From assembly GCF_002113025.1 (NCBI RefSeq), contig NZ_NEJH01000005.1:62001-126000 (forward strand): a stretch of DNA of 64,000 nt. The letters are read 5' to 3'. Numbering within the stretch: position 1 is the stretch's first letter; every line of letters begins with the position of its first letter. The notes under the pieces were generated by a model. It saw only the letters and a program-made list of their open reading frames with translations, was not told the DNA's origin and searched no databases. Made by a program: the position numbers and the translations under genes. This DNA is from Pseudomonas sp. B28(2017). Its GTDB lineage: Bacteria; Pseudomonadota; Gammaproteobacteria; Pseudomonadales; Pseudomonadaceae. Positions 27,576 through 36,868 of this stretch are shown here, piece by piece.

Positions 27576-27591
27576 TACACTGTGCAGTGTA
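27576..27591. promoter_or_regulatory. Candidate TetR operator
   Basis: TACACTG and its exact inverse CAGTGTA around a 2-base centre lie in the divergent region between the TetR and hydrolase genes. A further half-site TTACACT lies near 27528. Confidence 0.6.
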
Positions 27592-27713
27592 ATGTTTTGT
27601 TAATCCTGCCCAGTAAAAAATAGAAAGTCCGGCTGATGCGTGCGTGCCTTGGCCATTTATCGTCCCAAAGCGGAGAATCGCGTGATCCGCGGTTTTTCTG
27701 GAGTCATTCAGTC

Positions 27714-28772
27714 ATGGCCAATTCAATCTCCCCGGCGGACAACGCCTCCACGCCTGAAGCGTCCCGACAGGCTCAAGGGCAGTATCAAAACTTCACGCCG
27801 ATTCAACGTTTAGGTTTTGGCAAAACCATGGGCATTCTGTGGAACGCGCTGTTCCACAAACCGCAAAACACTCGCCCGAGTGCGCCCGTCCCGGTGCAAG
27901 CCCTGACTCAAGCCGCGCTGATCGCAGCGCCCAATCACAGCGTCTATCGCCTGGGCCATTCCACCGTGTTGCTCAAGCTGCGCGACAAGTTCTGGATCAC
28001 CGACCCGGTGTTCGCCGAGCGGGCCTCGCCCGTGCAATGGGCCGGCCCCAAGCGTTTTCACCAGCCACCGATCAGCCTGGAGCAATTGCCACCGATTGAA
28101 GCGGTGATCCTGTCCCACGACCACTACGACCACCTGGATCACACGGCTGTGTTGAAGCTCGCGGACAAGACCAAACACTTTCTGACCCCGCTGGGCGTAG
28201 GTGACACCCTGATCAAGTGGGGCATCGACGCCAGCAAAGTCCGCCAACTGGATTGGTGGCAAGGCACGGAAGTCGATGGCATCCAGTTCATCGCCACTCC
28301 ATCGCAGCATTTTTCCGGCCGTGGCCTGTTCGACAGCAACAGCACCCTCTGGGCCTCGTGGGTGATGATCGACGGTGACACACGCATCTTCTTCAGCGGC
28401 GACAGTGGCTACTTCGACGGCTTCAAGCGCATCGGCGAACAGCACGGCCCTTTTGACCTGACCCTGATGGAAACCGGCGCCTACAACGTCGACTGGCCGC
28501 ACGTGCACATGCAACCCGAACAAACCCTGCAAGCCCACCTCGACCTCAAGGGCCGCTGGCTTCTGCCGATCCACAACGGCACGTTCGACCTGTCGATGCA
28601 CGCCTGGTACGAACCCTTCGACCGCATCCTGGCCCTGGCCTGGGAACGCAACGTATCGATCACCACACCGCAGATGAGAGAAGCTTTCAACCTGATGCAT
28701 CCGCAGCGCGGCGGTGCGTGGTGGCTGGCAGTGGAAGGGGAGAGTGATCGGGTGGTGGCGCAGAGCGCGTAG
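27714..28772 (+). CDS. Metallo-beta-lactamase-fold hydrolase (RomA/NAPE-PLD-like)
   Basis: 352 residues from the ATG at 27714. The metal-binding HxHxDH is present as SHDHYDHLDH (about residues 125-134), with later ligands in SGDSG and PIHNGTFD. The sequence matches the RomA/UlaG-like group related to NAPE phospholipase D. Such enzymes cleave phosphodiester or lactone bonds; the substrate is unknown. No signal peptide, so cytosolic. Divergent TetR gene and operator suggest ligand induction. Confidence 0.87.
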   Translation: MANSISPADNASTPEASRQAQGQYQNFTPIQRLGFGKTMGILWNALFHKPQNTRPSAPVPVQALTQAALIAAPNHSVYRLGHSTVLLKLRDKFWITDPVFAERASPVQWAGPKRFHQPPISLEQLPPIEAVILSHDHYDHLDHTAVLKLADKTKHFLTPLGVGDTLIKWGIDASKVRQLDWWQGTEVDGIQFIATPSQHFSGRGLFDSNSTLWASWVMIDGDTRIFFSGDSGYFDGFKRIGEQHGPFDLTLMETGAYNVDWPHVHMQPEQTLQAHLDLKGRWLLPIHNGTFDLSMHAWYEPFDRILALAWERNVSITTPQMREAFNLMHPQRGGAWWLAVEGESDRVVAQSA

Positions 28773-28781
28773 AGTGATGAG

Positions 28782-28813
28782 CCCTGTAGGAGCGAGCTTG
28801 CTCGCTCCTACAG
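28782..28813. repeat. REP palindrome (GTAGGAGCGAG type)
   Basis: CCTGTAGGAGCGAGC and its exact inverse with a 2-base loop, after the hydrolase stop and close to the convergent XRE gene; it may act as a terminator hairpin. Confidence 0.8.
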
Positions 28814-28844
28814 GGGGGCATTTATCGTCAGTCAAAGAGTTGGC

Positions 28845-29162
28845 TCACTCCACCATCGCAAAATCCGCCCGCCCAACCGGATTCGGCGTAGACCCTTTCA
28901 CATTCATCCCTCGACCCGGCGCAAACCCCGGGAAGAACACCAACCCTTCGGCTTCAAGTCGGTAGGCCAGCGCCAGGCGCGTGACATCCAGCACTTCCTG
29001 GCGCGCCTCGAAGCGTTGAATGGCATCCACCGAGACTCGGGACTCCCGCGACAGCTCTTCCACACTCCAGCCCAGCATCGCTCGGGCCTGGGCGCAGTGG
29101 ACCGGGGTGAATTGGAAGAGGGCGATACGTTCCAGGGTGATTTTCATCGCTTGAGAGGCCAT
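28845..29162 (-). CDS. XRE-type helix-turn-helix regulator
   Basis: 105 residues from the ATG at 29162 (GGAGAA upstream). A short N-terminal lead is followed by a Cro/CI-like HTH: CAQARAMLGWSVEELSRESR and VSVDAIQRFEARQ. The C-terminal tail (FFPGFAPGRGMNVKG) carries no known domain. It is a DNA-binding protein of unknown target. It lies beside the Cys/His-cluster gene on the same strand, but with a 121-base gap. Confidence 0.8.
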   Translation of the reverse strand: MASQAMKITLERIALFQFTPVHCAQARAMLGWSVEELSRESRVSVDAIQRFEARQEVLDVTRLALAYRLEAEGLVFFPGFAPGRGMNVKGSTPNPVGRADFAMVE

Positions 29163-29282
29163 GGTGTTCTCCGGGCTCGAGAGTGTCAGTTCAAAATATA
29201 CTGTGTTTTTGTACAGTTGTTTTGAGCCCGGATCAAACGTATTTTTTGATTTGTCTTTTCAGGCAGACGAACGGCGCTGGGC

Positions 29283-30248
29283 TTATTTGCCCGCCAACCC
29301 CGGCGCTTCCCGCACGATAAAGTGATCCAGATTCTCGATGTTGGCGCTGAACACCCCGAACGTCTGCTCGGGGTTTTTCTTGCTCGGCACCTGCTTCAGC
29401 GCAGGCTGAACCCCATAAAAGAAACAGTACAACTCGCGCCCGCTCTCGATGGCGTGCTTGATCTCCTCCAGGAACGCCTTGCGCTTGCGGTAGCTGTCGA
29501 TCAGCTTTTTGCTCAGGTAGACATTGACCGAGTAAGGCTTCTTCTCGAACCAGACCTTCTTCTCGAAATCGATGCGAAAACTCTGGGTGTAGTCCTTGAT
29601 CTCCTTGACCTTGCCCCAGTAGATCAGCCCCTTGTTGTCCTGCAGGTACTCGATCTTCTTGAAAAACGAGCCGTAAGGCGCGGTGTGCTCGCCAATCTTC
29701 AGCGGTACACGCTTGAGCAAATCCTTGTCGTCGAAGTTCGACACAAAACACTCCACCGGGTGGGCGAAAACGCTGGTCTTGTCCGGTGCCGATTCCCTGC
29801 CCGGTTGCTCGACATTGCCTGGCGCCGAAGGCGTCAGTGACTCTTCTCGCCTCCCATCCGCCGCGACCTTCGGACTGGACGGCTTGCGCACATACTCGCG
29901 CCTGGTCAGTAACAATTCCGAAGGGAAATGCTCCTCGCGACTGTCATCCGTTTCCGCATCCTCCATACCCGACGCCGGCGTCTTCAGGCTCGCGTAAGGA
30001 CACCCCTCGACATGTCGCGTGCCCGGCAGGTTCTTGAAGTGCGGTGTGCGCACGTAATTCACATTCCTGGCGTTGAACGTGCCCAGCTCATTGCTCGTAT
30101 CGAACGCCAAACGGCAGGCATCGTTGGGGCACTGGAAATGCTCCCTGGCGGAGTCGAAATCCATCGTCTCGTCGAAATTCAGATCCCGAACGTCGTAGAT
30201 CGACAACTTGTCGTTGAGGCTGAGGCAGTAGGCGAGGTCGAATTTCAT
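29283..30248 (-). CDS. Unknown protein with a CoiA-like Cys/His cluster
   Basis: 321 residues from the ATG at 30248; the open frame reaches 32 codons further upstream, but MKFDLAYCL is the better start. The N-terminal region has a putative zinc site: C40-x4-C45, H70 and H79-x3-C83, in a layout reminiscent of the zinc-ribbon front part of CoiA-like proteins. A linker (about 90-190) rich in E, D, S and P is probably disordered. The C-terminal part (about 195-321) is alpha/beta and lysine-rich (KKLIDSYRKRKAFLEEIKHA). No nuclease motif is evident. I do not recognise the family. Confidence 0.6.
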   Translation of the reverse strand: MKFDLAYCLSLNDKLSIYDVRDLNFDETMDFDSAREHFQCPNDACRLAFDTSNELGTFNARNVNYVRTPHFKNLPGTRHVEGCPYASLKTPASGMEDAETDDSREEHFPSELLLTRREYVRKPSSPKVAADGRREESLTPSAPGNVEQPGRESAPDKTSVFAHPVECFVSNFDDKDLLKRVPLKIGEHTAPYGSFFKKIEYLQDNKGLIYWGKVKEIKDYTQSFRIDFEKKVWFEKKPYSVNVYLSKKLIDSYRKRKAFLEEIKHAIESGRELYCFFYGVQPALKQVPSKKNPEQTFGVFSANIENLDHFIVREAPGLAGK

Positions 30249-30368
30249 GTCGGGTTCCAAGTCCTTTAGGTGAACAGCTTCCAGTGATGGCGCATTCGAA
30301 GCAATAGCTACACTGAGATCACTTCGATATGGCCGGGTCTGCACAGTCCATCAACAGAGAGCGGTTTC

Positions 30369-32159
30369 ATGAACCATTCAGATGCTTCGCCGCCCCTCCC
30401 GGAGCCGGGCCGGATAGCACGCCGGGATGAACAGAGCGGTTGGCGCCGCTGGCTACCGGGGTTGGGCATGCTGCGCGAATACCAATCGGCATGGTTGCGT
30501 TACGACATCGTGGCCGGCCTGGTGCTGACCACGATGCTGGTGCCGGTCGGTATTGCTTATGCGGTGGCATCGGGCGTGCCCGGCATTTATGGCCTGTACG
30601 CGACGATCGTTCCGCTGCTGTTCTATGCCTTGTTCGGCCCCAGCCGGATTCTGGTGATGGGGCCGGACTCCTCCCTGGTGGCCGTCATCCTCGCTGTCAT
30701 CATTCCACTCTCCGGCGGCGACCCGCAGCGAGCCGTCGCCCTGGCGGGGATGATGGCAATCGTCTCGGGAGCGGTGTGTATCCTGGCCGGCATGGCGCGC
30801 CTGGGTTTTATCACTGAGCTGCTGTCCAAGCCGATCCGCTACGGCTACATGAACGGCATCGCACTGACCGTATTGATCAGCCAACTGCCCAAGCTGTTCG
30901 GTTTTTCGATTGAGTCTGGTGGTCCGCTGAGTAGCCTATGGGCCATCGCCTCGGCGGTGATGGAGGGAAAGGTCAACTGGACCACCTTCATGGTCGGCGG
31001 GCTCACCCTGGCAGTGATCCTGCTGCTCAAAAGAAGACCGCAATGGCCGGGCATCCTGATCGCCGTGGCAGGCGCGACGGTCGCCGTGGGCGTACTCGAC
31101 CTTGCGACACGCGCCGGTGTGTCGGTCCTCGGTTCGCTCCCGCAAGGCTTGCCCGGATTCGCCATCCCCTGGATCACCAGCGCCGATATCGTCCCGGTCT
31201 TGATCGGTGGCTGCGCCGTCGCCCTCGTCTCGTTCGCCGATACCAGCGTGCTATCCCGTGTCTACGCGGCACGCACCCGAACCTACGTCAACCCGAACCA
31301 GGAAATGGTGGGCCTTGGTATCGCCAACCTGGCGGCCGGATTTTTTCAGGGGTTCCCGATCAGCAGCAGCTCGTCACGTACGCCCGTGGCCGAGGCCGCC
31401 GGAGCCAAAACCCAAATGACCGGCGTCGTCGGCGCACTGGCGGTGGCCTTGCTGCTGGTGGTGGCGCCGGACCTGCTGCAACACTTACCGTCCAGCGCAC
31501 TGGCGGCGGTCGTGATCGCCTCGGCCATTGGCCTGATCGAGATCACCGACCTGCGCCGGATCTATCGCATCCAGCGCTGGGAGTGCTGGCTATCGATTGT
31601 CTGCACGGTCGGCGTGGCCGTGTTCGGCGCGATCGAAGGCATTGGCCTGGCCATCGTGATTGCAGTCATTGAATTCCTCTGGGATGCCTGGCGCCCGTAT
31701 TCCGCGGTATTGGGGCGCGCCGACGGGGTCAAGGGCTACCACGACATCAAACGCTATCCGAACGCGCACCTGATACCCGGCCTGGTCCTGTTTCGCTGGG
31801 ATGCGCCGTTGTTTTTCGCCAACGCCGAGTTGTTCAGCGACCGAGTGCTGGATGCCGTGGCGGCATCGCCCACGCCCGTGCGCTGGCTGGTGGTCGCCGC
31901 AGAGCCGGTCACCAGCGTCGACGTGACCTCTGCCGACATGCTGGCCGAACTGGATGACACCCTGCACGCGGCGGGTATCGAGCTGTGCATTGCCGAGATG
32001 AAAGACCCGGTCAAGGACAAGCTCAAGCGCTTCGGGTTGTTTGCACGGTTGGGGGAGACGGCGTTTTTTCCAACGGTCGGGACGGCTGTGGAGAGTTATG
32101 TGGCGAACTATCAGGTGGATTACAGGGAGCGGGAAGATGAAGGGAACGGATTGCCGTGA
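30369..32159 (+). CDS. SulP-family anion transporter with STAS domain
   Basis: 596 residues. About 11-12 membrane segments occur at 40-440, containing the SulP signature (YGLYATIVPLLFYALFGPSR written in parts) and PISSSSSRTPVAEAAGA. A C-terminal STAS domain (about 470-580) has VRWLVVAAEPVTSVDVTSAD as its core strand-loop. SulP proteins carry sulfate, bicarbonate or other anions; the substrate cannot be read. It is divergent from the CoiA-like gene and 44 bases upstream of the phosphoesterase-caspase gene, so co-transcription with it is possible. Confidence 0.88.
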   Translation: MNHSDASPPLPEPGRIARRDEQSGWRRWLPGLGMLREYQSAWLRYDIVAGLVLTTMLVPVGIAYAVASGVPGIYGLYATIVPLLFYALFGPSRILVMGPDSSLVAVILAVIIPLSGGDPQRAVALAGMMAIVSGAVCILAGMARLGFITELLSKPIRYGYMNGIALTVLISQLPKLFGFSIESGGPLSSLWAIASAVMEGKVNWTTFMVGGLTLAVILLLKRRPQWPGILIAVAGATVAVGVLDLATRAGVSVLGSLPQGLPGFAIPWITSADIVPVLIGGCAVALVSFADTSVLSRVYAARTRTYVNPNQEMVGLGIANLAAGFFQGFPISSSSSRTPVAEAAGAKTQMTGVVGALAVALLLVVAPDLLQHLPSSALAAVVIASAIGLIEITDLRRIYRIQRWECWLSIVCTVGVAVFGAIEGIGLAIVIAVIEFLWDAWRPYSAVLGRADGVKGYHDIKRYPNAHLIPGLVLFRWDAPLFFANAELFSDRVLDAVAASPTPVRWLVVAAEPVTSVDVTSADMLAELDDTLHAAGIELCIAEMKDPVKDKLKRFGLFARLGETAFFPTVGTAVESYVANYQVDYREREDEGNGLP

Positions 32160-32203
32160 AACCCGCGAGATCGAAATAGAGACTTCACATCAAGGAGCGA
32201 ACC

Positions 32204-35200
32204 ATGCCGAATAACTGGCCCGCCGGGATTGAGCACGTCGTCGTACTGATGATGGAAAACCGTTCGTTCGACCATTTGCTGGGGGATTTCAGCAGCATCA
32301 ACCCTGCGTGCGATGGGATCGACCGTCATGCGCCCAGTACCAATACGCTGAAGCTGGCCAGCGGCAGTTCGGTTTTGATCACTCAAACGTTTGAGGACCC
32401 GAAGGACTACAGCCTGTGGGCGCCACCGCCTCCTTTAGCGCCCGCATTGCCGGCCAGGGACAGCGAGGGTTTCGACCTTGGCCACGAGTTCGAAAACGTG
32501 GAGAAACAACTGGGCGTGTCCTTCAAGACCAGCCCGGCCAACCCTACGCTCGCCGGGTTTGCTCAGGACGCCTACGAAAAGGCCCGCAAGGACCTCAAGG
32601 TGTACAAAACCTGGTCGCAATCCATGGCCCAACGGGCGATGAACTACATCCCGTTCGGCGCCACGCCAGCGGACGATACGTTGCCGGCAATCCAGGGGTT
32701 GGCGCGCAATTTCACCGTGTGTGATCGCTGGTTTTCTTCAGTACCGGGCCCCACCTGGCCGAACCGTTTTTTTGCCATGCTCGGCAGTTGCAATGGTCAC
32801 CTGCTGATGCCCTCCACGGGCACAGTGCTGGCCGGGATCAAAAGCCTGATCGCACAGTTCGGCGGCGAGAGTATCTTTTCGCTGCTGCGCAACAACGGCC
32901 ACGACGTGCGGATTTATTCCGATGGCTCGATCCCGCTGGCAGCGCTGGTCAAGGGTGGTTTGCAGCACCTGAGCATCGACGACTTCAAGTCGGACGTCGC
33001 CGGTGACAAGCTCCCCGAACTTTCCTGGATCGAGCCGAGCTATGGCCTGCTCAACGGCAAACTCGGGCCCAATGTGTCGCATCATCCACCCGAAGACCTG
33101 CGCTTTGGCGATCAGTTTGTCGGTGAGGTGTTCAATGCCTTGTCGGCCAACACCGCTGTCTGGAACAAAACCCTGTTCGTGCTGCTGTACGACGAACATG
33201 GCGGCTTCCATGACCACGTGGTGCCGCCGACTTGCGTGGCGACCGGTTCAACGGCCGATGTTGAGTGGAAGAATCCCTTCACCCGTCTCGGCGTTCGGGT
33301 GCCGGCGATCCTGGCTTCGCCGTGGCTCAAGCCAGGCTTGATTCCCTGGACGGGCAACGTCCAGGCCCAGCATTACGATCACACCAGCCTGCTGGCATTT
33401 CTTTGCGATCACTTCAAATTACCGCGCAGTGCCCTCGGCCCGCGAGTGGTCGCGGCGCAGCACTTCGGCAACGCGCCTATCTGGCGCGCTGCACCGGGAG
33501 TAACGGCTGCGCCAAAACTGGCGGCCACCGTGGTGCCAAGTCGTGTTGGATTGCCATTGATCGAGTCCGAACTGGCGACCCAGAGTCGGCAAGTGGTGGA
33601 CAGCGCCACCGGTTACCTCGACGGCCTCGACCCAGAGCAGATCTGGAAGAGCAGCGCCCAATGGGTCAGCGGTTTTCTCGGCAACCGCAGCCGCGCCTTG
33701 GCTGATCCGGCTCAGGCCGCGCTCACGCCTGCCGCGCCCAGTGCCGACAGCCTGGAGGCGAAATTGCGGCGCCTGCAGGATTTGATGGTCACCGCCCAAG
33801 GACAAGCCGTTCGCCCCGTTGCGGTACCTGCCAGCAAAGCCTTGGCGGAACCAGGAGCGGAAGCTGCGCCAACGCGGCTGCGCGTCCTGTGCCTGCCTGG
33901 TGTCGGATTCACGCCAGCCGGCCAGGGGCAGGGCGGCATCGATGCGAACTGGCAGGACCAGTGGCGCTCATTGATCCGTACTCAACTGGCACAGAACGGT
34001 CGCCTCATCGATGACCAGGACATCGACTTCCTGTCCTTCGATGAGCAACTCAAGGAGGGACCGGACTTCGCTCAGATCACCCGAGGCCTGGCGATGCTGA
34101 GCGCCGACGCCAGGGGCAAGGCCGACGAGAACTTCGGCAGTTGGGGCCTGCCGGTCAATCAGATGTTGCGCACCACGGTTGGCGCCATCGTGCAATGGAT
34201 CGAAGACGCCGAGTTGCGCACTGAACTGACGCAACATCTGTTGGCGAAGGTCGAGGCATTCAATCCGCAGATCATCTTCGCCCAAGGCCTGGGCAGCCTG
34301 ATCGGCTATGACGCCCTGCGCCGGTCGGTGGCAAAAAAAGGCTCGGCACTCAAACGCATCGATGGCCGAGTGTTCGTCAGCTTCGGCTCACCGATCGCAC
34401 TGCCGCTGGTGATGCGCGAAGTGTGGGGCGGGCGGGTGCTGCGCCTGAGCGAAAACGGCCGAGGCATCCGCCGCTGGTTCCACCTCCACAACCCCAACGA
34501 CGGCTTGCTGACCCGACCGATCACCTCGCCGGATTCCGCGCGGGTCGACCTGCAAACCGAATTCAGCGTGCCGCTGCGTGATGACCTGCTCGACCTCAAT
34601 CACGCCGCCCAGGCCTACTTGTCCTCACCCACCAGCCAGACCGGCCTGTGGCCGCAACTGGCCCGCGATGTGGTGGCAGCGCGAGCGCTGGAAGTGCCGG
34701 CATTCCTGTCCCGCAGCGGCCAACGCAAACGTCGCGCCCTGGTGGTCGGCATCAACGACTACCTCGACCCGAGCGCACGCCTCGAGGGCTGCATCAACGA
34801 CACCTACCTGATCAGCCGCATGCTTCAGGAAAGCGGCTACGACGCCGGCGACATCCGATTGCTGCACGACGCCCGAGCGACCCGGGCCAACTTCGTCGAG
34901 CGCCTCGAATGGCTGGTGGAAGGCGCCCGTGCCGGCGACGAGCGCGTATTGTTCTACTCCGGCCACGGCACTCAACTGCCGGTCTACAGCAGCAGCGGCG
35001 AAGCCGACTGCATGGACGAAACCCTGGTGCTCCACGATTTCGACTGGGACGACGAAAGCACCCACTTCACCGACAAACTGTTCCGCCAGTTCTACAGCCA
35101 CCTGCCATTCGACCCGGACGGCCACGGCGCCAGACTCACCGTCATGTTCGACTGCTGCTACGCCGGCGGCATGACCCGCGGCAACGGCCGCGTGCGCGGC

Positions 35201-35707
35201 ATCACCCCACCCAGCGACATCCGCCACCGCATGCTGCGCTGGGACCCCTACGCCGGTGACTGGGACCGCCGCGTCTACGCCACCGACGCCGACCGCCGCG
35301 ATTTCAGCGAACAAGACAACAAAACCCGCGGCCTCACCCGCGCCCGCAACACCCAAGGCGCCGCCACCGGCCTGCGCCCCGAGAAAAAAGCCCAACTGCT
35401 GCGCCAAACCAGACTCTACGGCCACCACGGCCCCTACATGCCCCTGATGCTCTACGCCGCGCGGGAGAACGAAAAAGCCAATGAGTATGAGGTGGGGTCG
35501 AACAGCTACGGCGCGTTCACCTATGCGTTGGTTGAACAACTGCGCAAATTGCATCAGGAGGATGCGACGTTGGGGTTTGATCAGTTGATTGAGCGGGTGG
35601 GGAGTGTGTTGAGTGCGAGGTCACTTGGGCAGACGCCGGAGATTGTTGGGCCTCGTGGGGTTAGGGCAGCGGTGTGTCCTTGGCGGATTAGTGGGTTGGG
35701 GAGGTGA
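32204..35707 (+). CDS. Phosphoesterase - pseudo-hydrolase - caspase-like fusion protein
   Basis: 1167 residues without a signal peptide. Domain 1 (about 8-430) is a PlcC/AcpA-type phosphoesterase: EHVVVLMMENRSFDHLLG, SVPGPTWPNRFF and LLYDEHGGFHDH hold the metal and nucleophile residues. Domain 2 (about 560-790) looks like an alpha/beta hydrolase in which the nucleophile elbow reads AQGLGS, so the Ser position is Gly695. Domain 3 (about 838-1167) is caspase-like (C14): RRALVVGINDY start, catalytic His921 in FYSGHGTQ and Cys985 in FDCCYAGG. Natural substrates are unknown. The C-terminal 87 codons are duplicated downstream. The known phosphoesterase family usually has a Tat signal; its absence here suggests a cytosolic role or a non-standard export route. 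Confidence 0.85.
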   Translation: MPNNWPAGIEHVVVLMMENRSFDHLLGDFSSINPACDGIDRHAPSTNTLKLASGSSVLITQTFEDPKDYSLWAPPPPLAPALPARDSEGFDLGHEFENVEKQLGVSFKTSPANPTLAGFAQDAYEKARKDLKVYKTWSQSMAQRAMNYIPFGATPADDTLPAIQGLARNFTVCDRWFSSVPGPTWPNRFFAMLGSCNGHLLMPSTGTVLAGIKSLIAQFGGESIFSLLRNNGHDVRIYSDGSIPLAALVKGGLQHLSIDDFKSDVAGDKLPELSWIEPSYGLLNGKLGPNVSHHPPEDLRFGDQFVGEVFNALSANTAVWNKTLFVLLYDEHGGFHDHVVPPTCVATGSTADVEWKNPFTRLGVRVPAILASPWLKPGLIPWTGNVQAQHYDHTSLLAFLCDHFKLPRSALGPRVVAAQHFGNAPIWRAAPGVTAAPKLAATVVPSRVGLPLIESELATQSRQVVDSATGYLDGLDPEQIWKSSAQWVSGFLGNRSRALADPAQAALTPAAPSADSLEAKLRRLQDLMVTAQGQAVRPVAVPASKALAEPGAEAAPTRLRVLCLPGVGFTPAGQGQGGIDANWQDQWRSLIRTQLAQNGRLIDDQDIDFLSFDEQLKEGPDFAQITRGLAMLSADARGKADENFGSWGLPVNQMLRTTVGAIVQWIEDAELRTELTQHLLAKVEAFNPQIIFAQGLGSLIGYDALRRSVAKKGSALKRIDGRVFVSFGSPIALPLVMREVWGGRVLRLSENGRGIRRWFHLHNPNDGLLTRPITSPDSARVDLQTEFSVPLRDDLLDLNHAAQAYLSSPTSQTGLWPQLARDVVAARALEVPAFLSRSGQRKRRALVVGINDYLDPSARLEGCINDTYLISRMLQESGYDAGDIRLLHDARATRANFVERLEWLVEGARAGDERVLFYSGHGTQLPVYSSSGEADCMDETLVLHDFDWDDESTHFTDKLFRQFYSHLPFDPDGHGARLTVMFDCCYAGGMTRGNGRVRGITPPSDIRHRMLRWDPYAGDWDRRVYATDADRRDFSEQDNKTRGLTRARNTQGAATGLRPEKKAQLLRQTRLYGHHGPYMPLMLYAARENEKANEYEVGSNSYGAFTYALVEQLRKLHQEDATLGFDQLIERVGSVLSARSLGQTPEIVGPRGVRAAVCPWRISGLGR
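35444..35707 (+). repeat. Direct repeat, copy 1 (3' end of the caspase gene)
   Basis: These 264 bases encode the last 87 codons plus stop of the fusion protein. They recur at 36543-36806 with the same length and about 14 mismatches by eye (roughly 95% identity), mostly silent. Confidence 0.9.
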
Positions 35708-35866
35708 TGCTTTAGCGTTATCACCACCAAAGTGTCCGTCCGGCGAAGTCATCTACCCAGCCCTGCAAGCCAAGACATGGTGTGCACTTGAGTTTTCAGA
35801 GGACGCGATTGTCTTTAACGTCTGAAGCGCGGATATTTCCGTACCTCATTGCCTGGAAGATTTTCG

Positions 35867-36478
35867 ATGAAACTACCTGAGATCAGTACGTTTATTGCTC
35901 GATGGCCCTTGTTGGGCCTGGCTCCCCCTGCCGCTTGGCTGGTTTCTCAGGACTGCGAAAACCAAGTTCTGGCTTTGCTGGCACGGCTTGGAGCAGGTTA
36001 TCGACGCCATGGAAACTGTGCCGTCCACGAAACTGCCGTTGTTGAGCAAGGCGCTGTATTAAAGGGCGCGATTATCATCGGCGCAGGATCCTTCGTGGCG
36101 GCGGGTGCCTACCTACGTGGAGGCGTTTATCTCGGCAGCAATTGCATTGTTGGCCCAAGCTGCGAAGTGAAAAGCAGCTTCATGCTTGGCGGAAGCAAGC
36201 TGGCACACTTCAACTTTGTCGGCGACTCATTGATTGGCGAGAACGTGAATATCGAAGCAGGTGCAATCATAGCCAATTACCGCAACGAGCTAGATGGTGC
36301 GGATATCAAAGTCCGCTATGCAGACAATGTGATCGAGACAGGAGTTAACAAATTCGGTGCCTTGGTCGGCGATGGCTGCAAAATTGGGGCGAACGCAGTC
36401 ATCGCTCCCGGTGCGCTACTGCGGCCAAACACACATGTCCCACGTCTCGGGTTGATTGACCAGTTTGCCTACGATTAA
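35867..36478 (+). CDS. Hexapeptide-repeat (left-handed beta-helix) acyltransferase-like protein
   Basis: 203 residues from the ATG at 35867 (GGAAGA upstream; a TTG at 35849 is less likely). From about residue 48 on it consists of hexapeptide repeats (for example VVEQGAVLKGAIIIGAGSFV) as in the acetyltransferase half of GlmU and related LbH proteins; HFNFVGDSLIGENVNIEAGA is notably GlmU-like. It would form a trimer that acylates a sugar nucleotide or amino sugar. The gene sits inside a segment bracketed by 264-bp direct repeats, and its codon use is less GC-rich than that of its neighbours, so it was probably acquired together with the duplication. Confidence 0.82.
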   Translation: MKLPEISTFIARWPLLGLAPPAAWLVSQDCENQVLALLARLGAGYRRHGNCAVHETAVVEQGAVLKGAIIIGAGSFVAAGAYLRGGVYLGSNCIVGPSCEVKSSFMLGGSKLAHFNFVGDSLIGENVNIEAGAIIANYRNELDGADIKVRYADNVIETGVNKFGALVGDGCKIGANAVIAPGALLRPNTHVPRLGLIDQFAYD

Positions 36479-36542
36479 GCAGCATCAACTGGAAAGCCGG
36501 CCAGGCCCTGCTCGTGGCTGCTCTTGCTGGGCCCGTGAGTTT

Positions 36543-36806
36543 CTGATGCTCTACGCCGCGCGGGAGAACGAAAAAGCCAATGAGTATGAGGTGGGGTCGA
36601 ACAGCTATGGGGCCTTCACCTATGCCTTGGTTGAACAACTGCGCAAGTTGCATCAGGAGGATGCGACGTTGGTGTTTGATCAGTTGATTGAACGGGTGGG
36701 GAGTGTGTTGAGTGCCAGGTCGTTTGGGCAGACGTCGGAGATTGTTGGGCCTAGTGGGGTTAGGGCGGCGGTTTGTCCTTGGCGGATTAGTGGGTTGGGG
36801 AGGTGA
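36543..36806 (+). pseudogene. Duplicated 3' fragment of the caspase-like gene (direct repeat, copy 2)
   Basis: The sequence encodes LMLYAARENEKANEYEVGSN and the following 66 codons to the same stop as the full gene. It has no start codon or ribosome site of its own. Six residues differ from copy 1. It is a remnant of a gene 3' end displaced by the insertion of the acyltransferase segment, or of a duplication; no function is expected. Confidence 0.85.
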
Positions 36807-36868
36807 GGGACCGGTCTATCGAAAATCTACGGCTTCGGCTAGTTTGGCTAACTCCATGAAGGTGCCAC

